The notes under the pieces: generated by a model
The model's input: the letters and a program-made list of their open reading frames with translations, nothing else
Databases searched by the model: none
What the model was told of the DNA's origin: nothing
DNA from: Sphingomonas sp.
GTDB taxonomy: Bacteria; Pseudomonadota; Alphaproteobacteria; Sphingomonadales; Sphingomonadaceae
NCBI RefSeq assembly: GCF_019749955.1
Contig: NZ_JAIEPC010000014.1
Coordinates: 1-64,000, forward strand
Length of the DNA stretch: 64,000 nucleotides
Direction: 5' to 3'
Shown here: in pieces, positions 28,262 through 37,200 of the stretch
How the letters are laid out: the number at the start of each line of letters is the position of its first letter
How positions within the stretch are numbered: the first letter of the stretch is position 1
Position numbers and translations under genes: made by a program

Positions 28262-29926
28262 TCAGCGCCCCTGCGCGCGCCAGCGCTTGATCGTGCGACC
28301 GATGATTTCCTCTTCCTGACCGACTTCGCGCCACAGTTCCGAAAACAGCGGATCGGCCGAGGCGGGACGCTTGATTTCTTCGAGATCGTCGAACGCCACG
28401 CGCACCGGCACGCCCACACCTTCGCCGCAGACGATGCATTCGCGGTTGCGCAAGGCGGGGATCGAATCGAGGAAACCGCGCGCGCCTTCGGGCATGGCGG
28501 CGCGCACGAACGACTGGTCGCGATCGTTGTTGAGCCGCATCGAAATGATCGTGCCGCACTGCGACAGCACGCCTTCGGCCAAGTCCGATGGCCGCTGCGT
28601 GATCAGCCCCAATGACACGCCATATTTGCGGCCTTCCTTGGCGATCCGGCTCAGGATCTTGCCGACCGACGAGCCATTGGCATTGGCTTCGTTGGGGATG
28701 TAGCGGTGCGCTTCTTCGCAGACGAGCAGGATCGGGCGTTGCGGCTCGTTGCGCGACCAGATGGCGAAATCGAACACCATCCGGCTGAGCACCGCGACCA
28801 CCACCGAGGTGATTTCGGACGGGACGCCCGACACGTCGATGATCGAAATCGGTCGGCCGTCACCGGGCAGGCGGAACACGCGTTCGATGAAGTCGGCCAT
28901 GGTGTCGGCGACGAGCATCCCTGAAAACATGAAGCTGTAGCGCGGATCGGCCTTGATCTCGTCGATCTTGCTCTTGAGCCGCATATAGGGCGCAGTGTCG
29001 CCTGCGCGGTCCATCTTGCCCATTTCATTGGTAATGATGTTGGTCAAGTCGGAGAGCAGATAGGGGATCGGCGCGTCGACCGTCAGCTTGGCGATTTCCT
29101 GCCCAATCCGCCCCTTGCCGCGCGCGGCGAGCAGGCATTTGGCGAAAATATCGGCATCGACCTGACGCTCGCTACCCGACGTCGTCAGGAACACTTCGCA
29201 GTGCTCCTCAAAATTCATCAGCCAATAGGGCATTTGCAGGTTCGACACGTCGTAGATCGCGCCATTGGTCTTGAACGCGGCGCCATATTCGCCGTGCGGA
29301 TCGATCATCACGATATGGCCCGACGGCGCGAGCTCGCAGATGCGGTGGAGGATCAGCGCCGCCGCGGTCGACTTGCCGGTGCCGGTCGAGCCCAGCAGCG
29401 CGAAATGCTTGCCGAGCAGCGCATCGACATAGAGCGCCGCGCGAATGTCGCGCGTCGGATAGACGGTGCCGATATCGACATATGCGCGGTCGTCGGCCGC
29501 GTAGATTTGCTTGAGATCGCCGGTCGATACCGGGAAGACGGGCGTCCCCGGCGTCGGATAGCGCGTCACGCCGCGGCGGAATCGGTAGAGTTTCCCGGTG
29601 AGCTTTTCCTCATCGCCTTCGCCAAGGAAGTCGATCGCGGCGACGATGCTGTCGTCATGCCCGTCGAGCAACTTCAACGTCCGGACATTGGCGATCAGCC
29701 AGGCATTGCCGACGCGCATCTTGACCTGGCTGCCGACTTGACCGGCGGATGCAACGACGGGATCCTCATGACTGCTGAGCGCTTCCATCGCGGCGGCGTC
29801 GAGCAGCACCTGGCTCGACGAACCGGCAATTTCGAACACCATGCCAAACCCGCGCGACAAATCATAATGCATGGGCGCACCGGCGCCGGTCGGCGCATGG
29901 GTCGGCGTGGTGAGGTGGTCGTTCAT
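28262..29926 (-). CDS. HerA-like ATPase (DUF87 / helicase HerA central domain)
   Basis: LLGSTGTGKSTAAALILHRI, HIVMIDPHGEYGAAF, LLVCEEAHRYIPNE, LGLITQRPSDLAEGVLSQCGTIISMRLNNDRDQ. Confidence 0.93.
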   Translation of the reverse strand: MNDHLTTPTHAPTGAGAPMHYDLSRGFGMVFEIAGSSSQVLLDAAAMEALSSHEDPVVASAGQVGSQVKMRVGNAWLIANVRTLKLLDGHDDSIVAAIDFLGEGDEEKLTGKLYRFRRGVTRYPTPGTPVFPVSTGDLKQIYAADDRAYVDIGTVYPTRDIRAALYVDALLGKHFALLGSTGTGKSTAAALILHRICELAPSGHIVMIDPHGEYGAAFKTNGAIYDVSNLQMPYWLMNFEEHCEVFLTTSGSERQVDADIFAKCLLAARGKGRIGQEIAKLTVDAPIPYLLSDLTNIITNEMGKMDRAGDTAPYMRLKSKIDEIKADPRYSFMFSGMLVADTMADFIERVFRLPGDGRPISIIDVSGVPSEITSVVVAVLSRMVFDFAIWSRNEPQRPILLVCEEAHRYIPNEANANGSSVGKILSRIAKEGRKYGVSLGLITQRPSDLAEGVLSQCGTIISMRLNNDRDQSFVRAAMPEGARGFLDSIPALRNRECIVCGEGVGVPVRVAFDDLEEIKRPASADPLFSELWREVGQEEEIIGRTIKRWRAQGR

Positions 29927-30008
29927 GCAAATCAAGACCCCGAAAAGCGCACTTTGTGGAGCGCATCCTTGGCAGCCAATTGGTAAATTTAGCGTATGGA
30001 CGTTCCGC

Positions 30009-30767
30009 CTAAAGCCGACGCGCGATCCATCCCGCCGCCCAGCCGAACAGCACCGATAGCGCAACCGCGGCCAGCCCGTAGCTGATCGAATGCCGATCGG
30101 CCGCGCGCGCGACGAACCGCTCGAACCCCGATTTGCGGATGTCGATCTCCCGCACCGCCGCTGCCAGCACGCGCCCCTTGCGGATCAGGAACGTCTCCGC
30201 CGTGAACCGCCCCACCGGCACGCGCGCCGGGATGGTCAGCCGCGCACGGTAGAGCACGCCATCGGTGATCTCGACCGCGCCCGGCGCTTCGACATAGAGG
30301 CGACTGCGGCGCTTGAGGTCGACGAGGCCGCGCACAAAGCGCGCATTTTCGTCAGGCGCGTCGCCGCTGGCGGGTGAGAGTTGCAGACTGTCGAGCCCGA
30401 TTTCGTAGATAGCGCGGCTGCGTTCGTCGAGCAGCGCGTCAATCGGCTTGGACGAGGCGAGCGCATAATAGCTTGGCGCCGACAGATAGCGGACCCGCGC
30501 GGCATTGACCCAAATGCCCGCGATCTGCTGCTTTTCGCGCACCAGAATCGATTGTGACGGCCCTTTGACGACAACGACGATATCGGCATCGCGCTCTTCG
30601 GGCACGCGGCCGCCGGGATAGAGAATCGCACCGAACAGCAAGAGTTCGGCGCCGGTGAAGCTATAGGCGATCTCGATGTTGCGCTGCGAGACATCGGGCA
30701 CCAGCACGGGCTTGGCCTGACCCATCAGCAGCGGCAGCGCGAGCAGCAGGGCCAGCGCGCGTTTCAC
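30009..30767 (-). CDS. TIGR02186 family membrane protein
   Basis: PVLVPDVSQRNIEIAYSFTGAELLLFGAILYPGGRVPEERDADIVVVVKGP; C-terminal TM; 4-nt overlap with the TSUP gene. Confidence 0.85.
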   Translation of the reverse strand: MKRALALLLALPLLMGQAKPVLVPDVSQRNIEIAYSFTGAELLLFGAILYPGGRVPEERDADIVVVVKGPSQSILVREKQQIAGIWVNAARVRYLSAPSYYALASSKPIDALLDERSRAIYEIGLDSLQLSPASGDAPDENARFVRGLVDLKRRSRLYVEAPGAVEITDGVLYRARLTIPARVPVGRFTAETFLIRKGRVLAAAVREIDIRKSGFERFVARAADRHSISYGLAAVALSVLFGWAAGWIARRL

Positions 30768-31678
30768 AACAGCTCGACCGAATAAATCTCATCGGGTCGC
30801 CAGCCCAGCCCGATCGCCACCCGCACTGCCAACAGCAACACGATCACGGCGAGCGCGAAGCGGAGATATTCGGGCTTCACCTTGGTCGCGAACCGCGCGC
30901 CGATCTGCGCGCCTGCGACCGAACCGAGCAGCAGCAGCGCAGCAAGCACGATGTCGACCGCCTTGGTCGTCGTGGCATGCACCATCGTCGCAATCGCGGT
31001 GACGAACAACGTCTGGAACAGCGAGGTGCCGACGACGACCTGTGCGCCCATGCCGAGCAGATAGAGCATGGCGGGCACCAGGATGAAGCCGCCGCCGACG
31101 CCGAGCAGGATCGTCAAAATGCCGACAAAAACACCCAGCAACAGCGGCGCGAGCGGCGAGATATACAGCCCCGAGCGATAGAAGCGCGTCCGCAGCGGCA
31201 GCGATGCGATCAGCGGGTGATGGCGCCGTTTGCGCGCGGGCAGCGGCTGACCGGTTCGCATCGCCCGGATCGCCGCGATTGATTCACGCGCCATCGTCGT
31301 GCCGATGAAGCCGAGCAGCAGGACATAGATGATGGCAATCGTCGTATCGATCTGGCCGCTGGCTTGGAGCAGGCGGAAAAGCCCCGCCCCGATCAAGGTG
31401 CCGACGATCCCGCCCGCGACCATGATGCCGCCCATTTTGAAATCGACGCCCTTGCGGCGCAGATGCGCGAATACGCCCGACACGCTCGCGCCCGTCACCT
31501 GGCTGGCGGCCGAAGCCGCGGCGACCGTGGGCGGGATGCCATAGATGATCAGCAGCGGCGTCGTCAGAAACCCGCCGCCGACACCGAACAAGCCCGACAG
31601 CAGCCCCACGCCGCCGCCAAGCAGCACGATCACCAGCGCATTGACGCTCAAATTCGCGATCGGGAGGTAGATGTCCAT
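30764..31678 (-). CDS. Sulfite exporter TauE/SafE (TSUP) family protein
   Basis: GGGVGLLSGLFGVGGGFLTTPLLIIYGIPPTVAAASAASQVTGAS repeated TSUP motif. Confidence 0.92.
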   Translation of the reverse strand: MDIYLPIANLSVNALVIVLLGGGVGLLSGLFGVGGGFLTTPLLIIYGIPPTVAAASAASQVTGASVSGVFAHLRRKGVDFKMGGIMVAGGIVGTLIGAGLFRLLQASGQIDTTIAIIYVLLLGFIGTTMARESIAAIRAMRTGQPLPARKRRHHPLIASLPLRTRFYRSGLYISPLAPLLLGVFVGILTILLGVGGGFILVPAMLYLLGMGAQVVVGTSLFQTLFVTAIATMVHATTTKAVDIVLAALLLLGSVAGAQIGARFATKVKPEYLRFALAVIVLLLAVRVAIGLGWRPDEIYSVELL

Positions 31679-31728
31679 GCCGACCCCGGCCTATCGCTTT
31701 CGGTAGCCGAGCGCAAAGCGCAATGGCG

Positions 31729-32757
31729 TCAGAAATCGCCGCCAATCGACAGCGCAAGGCCCGATCCCGGCGCGGCCCGCCCGCCGACGCGCGCGCGCCA
31801 TTCGAGCGCGACGCGTATCCGGCGCTCGGCGATCGGCACGGTCGCGGCGAGCACTGGCCCGACATCGATCCGCTCGGCCCCGGGCTGCGCTGCGCCCCAC
31901 GCGCCGAGGCCCGCCGCGAGCGTGACGCCGTGCCGCTTGGCAATCGGGTGGTCGATCCGCACCGCGCCATCGGCATAGCCAACACCGCGCCCGCGCCCGA
32001 TCACCCCGGCCTGACCATAAGCCTCAAGCCGAAAATTGCCGATCGGCACCGGGCCGACGCCGCCGACCACGCCGATCGCCGGACCACCACCGCCGCCGTC
32101 GATCGCGAGCCGCTGTTCGGCAACGATGCGCACCGGCGCGCGGGTCGGCTGCCACTCGACCCCCACCGCAGCCTCGCGCCCCGGCCCCGCCAGCGGCGTC
32201 GCGACGCGACCGACCAGCGCCACGCGACGCTGGCGATCAATGGCATAGGCCACGCGGATGCCCGCTTGTGACCCGCCGAGCTGACCCCCCAAGGGACTTT
32301 GGCCAAGGCCGCTGCCCGAGCGGGCGATCAGCCATGCGCTCCCCGACAATCGCGACGCGCCGGGGGCAGGCTTTGGGAAGGCAAGCGCGGGCGTGGTCGC
32401 GGGATCGTCGCGTACCGCCGCAACCACGCCGACCGGCTCCGAAGGCCCAAGCCGCGTGAGCCCCAGCAACGCCAGCGCCACCCGATCGGGGTCGCCGGGG
32501 TGGCGCTGCCACGGCGAGGCCACAAAGGGATGAGCGGTCGCGACGGTAAACGAGCGGGGACGTGGCGCAGCGAACGGCGCCGCTGGCGGGATCGTATCCC
32601 AAGCTATCGATGTGCGCGGCAAGTGCGCTATCGGCGGCTTTGGCGTCTGCTTTGTCGCCACCCCGACTCCCGGCACCGGTTGCGACAACAGCATCACGCG
32701 CACCGCGACCCAGCCGCCGAGCACGACGCCCAAAAACCGCAGCGGCCGGCCGCTCAT
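31729..32757 (-). CDS. Hypothetical exported/outer-membrane-like protein, partner of downstream-type N4 adsorption GT
   Basis: MSGRPLRFLGVVLGGWVAVRVMLLSQPVPG...; alternating beta-rich C-terminus ending ALEWRARVGGRAAPGSGLALSIGGDF; overlaps the NfrB-like gene by 4 nt. Confidence 0.65.
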   Translation of the reverse strand: MSGRPLRFLGVVLGGWVAVRVMLLSQPVPGVGVATKQTPKPPIAHLPRTSIAWDTIPPAAPFAAPRPRSFTVATAHPFVASPWQRHPGDPDRVALALLGLTRLGPSEPVGVVAAVRDDPATTPALAFPKPAPGASRLSGSAWLIARSGSGLGQSPLGGQLGGSQAGIRVAYAIDRQRRVALVGRVATPLAGPGREAAVGVEWQPTRAPVRIVAEQRLAIDGGGGGPAIGVVGGVGPVPIGNFRLEAYGQAGVIGRGRGVGYADGAVRIDHPIAKRHGVTLAAGLGAWGAAQPGAERIDVGPVLAATVPIAERRIRVALEWRARVGGRAAPGSGLALSIGGDF

Positions 32758-34169
32758 CGCCGCGCCTCGCCGCTCAGGTCGGGAAAGGCATGCGTGGTCT
32801 TGTCCCACACCGGCGGTCCACCGCGCAGCATCGCGACATAGCGCAGGATCGCCCGCCGCGCCGCCAGCAGCGCGATGACATTGCCGACAAAGGCGCGCGG
32901 CAGCGACCATAAAGCCTGACGCCAGCCATAAATGGCGCCGGTAAAGGCCATGCGCATCGCCAGCCGCCAGCCGAGCAAGACGCTGTTGATCACCAATAGC
33001 CAAGCCGGGACCAGGGCGGGCGGCGCGCTGCCAGTCGTCCAGTGGAGCAGCACCGCAAGACCCCAGGTCACGACAGCGAGGTAAGCGGCGCCGAGCACCA
33101 ATACCGCGAGCGGCGCGCGACGATCGCGCATCCGCATCCAATGGTCCGACAGGTCGAAGGCGCGGCCCCAGCCGACCCGGTCCCAACCGGCGAGTGCAAT
33201 CCCCGTCATCCACCGCGCCTTCTGGCGAACGGCATCGGCCAACCGCGCCGGGAAATAGGCGCGCACCGCCACGATTGTCCCGTCGTCGTCGCGAACGCGC
33301 GCGAGCACACCCCGCCCGCCCAATCCGGCAATCGCCAGCCCCAGCTCATAATCCTCGGTCAGGCTGGCGGCATCGAACGGGTCGCCGCCGCGCGCCACTG
33401 CAATGGCATCGATCATCGACCGCTCGATCGCGCAGCCCACCCCCGCGAGCGGCAAGGCAGCACCGAGTGCAGCGCGCACCACAAGCTGCTTGGCATGCGC
33501 TTCGGCGAATTCATCGGCATAATGGCCCGACACCAGCTGCGCGGCGCGATCGACCAAGGGCCGCACCGGCAGTTGCACGGCGGCATAATCGCCGATCAGC
33601 GCTTCGAACACGCGCAGCTCGGCAGGGTGGACGACATCCTCGGCATCATGCAGCACAATCGCGCGCGCCCGGGCTCCATCGGCTTCATCCCGGCGCAGCG
33701 CATGCCACAGCGTGTTGAGGCAATCGGCCTTGGTGGTCGGCCCCGGCCGTGACCCGATCACCAGCCGCACCCGCGCGTCGCGTTCGGCGACCGCCGCCAC
33801 TGCATCGATCGTCGCGCGATCATTGGGATAGGTGCCGACGTAGAGACGGTAATCGGGGTGATCGAGCCGGTCGAGCGCGGTCGTCAGCATCGCGCCGATC
33901 ACACTCGCTTCATCCCAGGCGGGCACGAAGATCGCGATGTGCCCGACCGCTGCTTCGGGCGCGCTGAGGCCGCGATCGGCGTCACCGCTGCGCCGCCACC
34001 CCCGACGCGCAAAATAGACAAGATCGACCGCAAGATCATCGAGCCCGCCGATCAGGAAGCCGACGCCCGCGAACAGCATCGCTTCGCGCGCCACACTGTC
34101 CAGCCCTGCCACGATGCCCGCAACGATGCTCACAATGCCCCCGAGATCGTGCCGAACGCCTTGTGGCAC
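32754..34169 (-). CDS. Glycosyltransferase family 2, bacteriophage N4 adsorption protein B (NfrB)-like; start uncertain
   Basis: HIAIFVPAWDEASVIGAMLTTAL..., VLHDAEDVVHPAELRVFEALI, QLPVRPL...EFAEAHAKQLVVRAALGAALPLAGVGCAIERSMI, C-terminal TMs. Confidence 0.87.
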   Translation of the reverse strand: MPQGVRHDLGGIVSIVAGIVAGLDSVAREAMLFAGVGFLIGGLDDLAVDLVYFARRGWRRSGDADRGLSAPEAAVGHIAIFVPAWDEASVIGAMLTTALDRLDHPDYRLYVGTYPNDRATIDAVAAVAERDARVRLVIGSRPGPTTKADCLNTLWHALRRDEADGARARAIVLHDAEDVVHPAELRVFEALIGDYAAVQLPVRPLVDRAAQLVSGHYADEFAEAHAKQLVVRAALGAALPLAGVGCAIERSMIDAIAVARGGDPFDAASLTEDYELGLAIAGLGGRGVLARVRDDDGTIVAVRAYFPARLADAVRQKARWMTGIALAGWDRVGWGRAFDLSDHWMRMRDRRAPLAVLVLGAAYLAVVTWGLAVLLHWTTGSAPPALVPAWLLVINSVLLGWRLAMRMAFTGAIYGWRQALWSLPRAFVGNVIALLAARRAILRYVAMLRGGPPVWDKTTHAFPDLSGEARR

Positions 34170-34273
34170 AGCGGCGCGAAATCGCGCAAATCGCGCGGGA
34201 TTCCGCCATTCGGCGCTGGACTTGTCGGATACCGCGCCATAGCGTCGAGTTGGTCATAGGGGAGCGGTGAGAC

Positions 34274-37200
34274 ATGAAGCTCGCGGTACGATTCGCCCTG
34301 CTCGCGCTCGCCTTTGCGCCGCTTGCTGCCTCAGCCGACTCCAGCCCGCAAGTTGTGATGGCCACCCCCGGCGTCGGCGGTGGCGCTATCGAGCGTTTCA
34401 CGGTGCGCTTCAGCGCGCCAATCGTGGCGCTCGGCGATCCGCGCGCCGCCGCGCCGTTCAAGGTAACCTGCGCGGTCGAAGGCACGGGCCGCTGGATCGA
34501 CCAGCAGAGCTGGGTCCATGAATTCAAGGCGCCGCTGCCGGGCGGCACGCAGTGCAGCTTCGATCTGGTCGAAGGGTTGAAGACGGTGGCGGGCGTTGCC
34601 GTCGGCGGCCAGCAGCACTTTACGGTCGATGCGGGCGGGCCAGTTGCGCGCGCGGTGCTGCCGGGGCGGTACGGCAGCGATGTCGAGGAGGATCAGGTAT
34701 TCTTGGTCGCCGCCAATATGCCCGCGACGCGCGCTTCGGTTGCGGCGAATGCGTATTGCGCGGTCGATGGCATTGGCGAGAAGATTCCGGTCGATGTGCT
34801 GGGCGATGATCTGCCCGCCAAGCTGCTCGGCGAACTCGGCACTGACGATTACCGCACCAGCAGCTTCCTTGAGGAAGCCGGTTTGCCCGCGTCGCTGCCC
34901 AAGGATTTGGCGGCGCGCAAGGCGGCGCTCGCGTCGGTGACCGCGCTCAAGTGCCGCCGCCCGCTGCCGCCGGGGCGCGATATGGCGCTGGTGTGGTCGG
35001 GGCAGATTGCGGGCGCGGGCGACAAGCTCGCGGGTGCTGACCAGCGCTTCGACTTTACGGTGCGGAAGCCCTTCACCGCGCGCTTCGAATGTTCGCGCGT
35101 CAATCCGCAGGCGGGCTGTTCGCCGGTCGAAAAGGCTTATGTTCGCTTCACCGCGCCGATCCCGATGGCGCTCGCCAAGCAAATCCGCATCGAAACGCCC
35201 GATGGCAAATCGATCGCGCCCAAATTCGGCAGCGACGGTGATCGCGGCGATGTGCGCACCGAAGCGACGACGAGCGATATTGCCTTTGCCTCGCCCCTCC
35301 CGCCGGCGACCAAGGCCAGGCTGATCCTGCCCGCAGGCATCAAGGACGAAAGCGGTCGCCCGCTGGTAAATGCTGCGCGCTTCCCGCTCGACATCCGCTT
35401 CGACGAAGCGCCGCCGCTGGTGAAATTCGCCGCAAGCTTCGGCATTCTCGAAGCCAAGCAAGGCGGCATGCTGCCGGTGACCGTGCGCAATATCGAACCC
35501 GAATTGGCAGGGCGCAATCTTACGATCGGCGGGCAGTCGCTGCGCGTCGAAGGGTCGGACGGCGACATCGCGCGCTGGCTACGCCTTGTCGACGATGCCG
35601 ACGACTATAAAAGCCATGACGAGCAACGCGGCGGCGAGACCGTGACGATCAACGACACCGGATCGGAGTCGATCCTCGGCGCCGGACAGGGGACCGCGCT
35701 CAAGGTCGGGTTGCCGGGCAAGGGCAAGGATTTCGAAGTCGTCGGCGTGCCGCTCGCCAAACCCGGCTTCTACGTGGTCGAAATGGCGAGCCCGCAATTG
35801 GGCGCGGCGCTGCTCGGCCGCAAGGCGCCGCGCTATGTCGCCAGCGCCGCGCTGGTGACCAACCTCAGCGTCCATTTCAAATGGGGGCGCGGCGCGAGCC
35901 TTGCCTGGGTGACAACGCTCGACGGCGCCAAGCCCGTCGGCGGCGCCGATATCCGCGTGACCGACAGCTGCAACGGCAAGACCCTCGTCAGCGGCCGCAC
36001 CGATGCCAAGGGCGCCATCATCTTCACCAAAGGTCTGCCCGATCCCGAAACCTACGGCAGCTGCCCCGAGGACGGATCGGGCGCGCACCCGCTGATGGTG
36101 TCGGCGCGCAAGGACGGCGATTTCAGCTTCACCCTGACCGACTGGGGCGAAGGCATCCGCCCTTATGACTTCGACTTGCCCTATGGTTATGAAGCCAAGG
36201 GCGATATCTTCCACACCGTGTTCGATCGCGCGCTCGTCCGCCAGGGCGAGACGATCCACATGAAGCATATCCTGCGCTCGCCCGTGGCCGCCGGTTTCCA
36301 ATTCGCGGGCGGCTTTACCGGCACGCTGCATCTCCAGCATCGCGGGTCGGACACATCGTTCGACTTGCCGCTGACGATCGACGCGAGCGGCATCGGCGAA
36401 AGCGCCTGGGCCGCCCCGCAAGGCGCGCCGATGGGCGATTATGACGTGCAAGTGATGCGCGGCGAGGAGACGATCAGTTCGGGCCAGTCGTTCAAGGTCG
36501 ACGAATATCGCCTGCCGACGATGCGCGCGACCGTGTCCGGGCCGAAGGAAGCCGCCGTGCGACCCAAATCGCTGCCGCTCGATCTGTTCGTGGGCTTTCT
36601 CTCCGGCGGGGGCGCTTCCAACCTGCCGGTCGATCTGCGCATCGGCTGGTTCGGCGGGGTGTCGGCGCCCGATGGCTATGAAGGCTATAACTTCGGCGGC
36701 AAAGCGCTGACCGAGGGCGTCAAGCCGCTCAACGGCGACGGCGAGGATGAGGAAAGCCCGCTGCCGCCGACGCAGACCCTGCCGGTCAAGCTCGGCGGCG
36801 ATGGCACGGCGCATCAATCGGTCGAGATTCCGCAAAGCCTCGACGGCGCTGCCAATATGCGCGTCGAGATGGATTATCAGGATGCGAACGGCGAAACGCT
36901 GACCGCGTCGCGCTCGATTGCGATCTACCCGTCCGCCGTGCAGCTCGGCGTCAAGACCGACGGCTGGCTGATGAAGGCCGATGATCTGCGGCTGCGCTTC
37001 GTGGCGCTCGACACCGATGGCAAGCCAATCAAGGGGCAGGCGATTTCGGTCGCGCTCTACAGCCGCGAAATTCTGACCGCGCGGCGGCGGCTGATCGGCG
37101 GTTTCTACGCCTATGACAACCAGATGAAGACGACCAAGCTCGCCGCGGCCTGTTCGGCGAGCACCGATGCGCAGGGGCTCGCGACCTGCAAGATCAACCC

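Noticed and set aside
28262-29926. HerA-like ATPase as part of an anti-phage defence system
   Set aside because: No Sir2, DUF4297 or NurA-like partner adjacent; the flanks are housekeeping-type genes, so a defence role is not supported.
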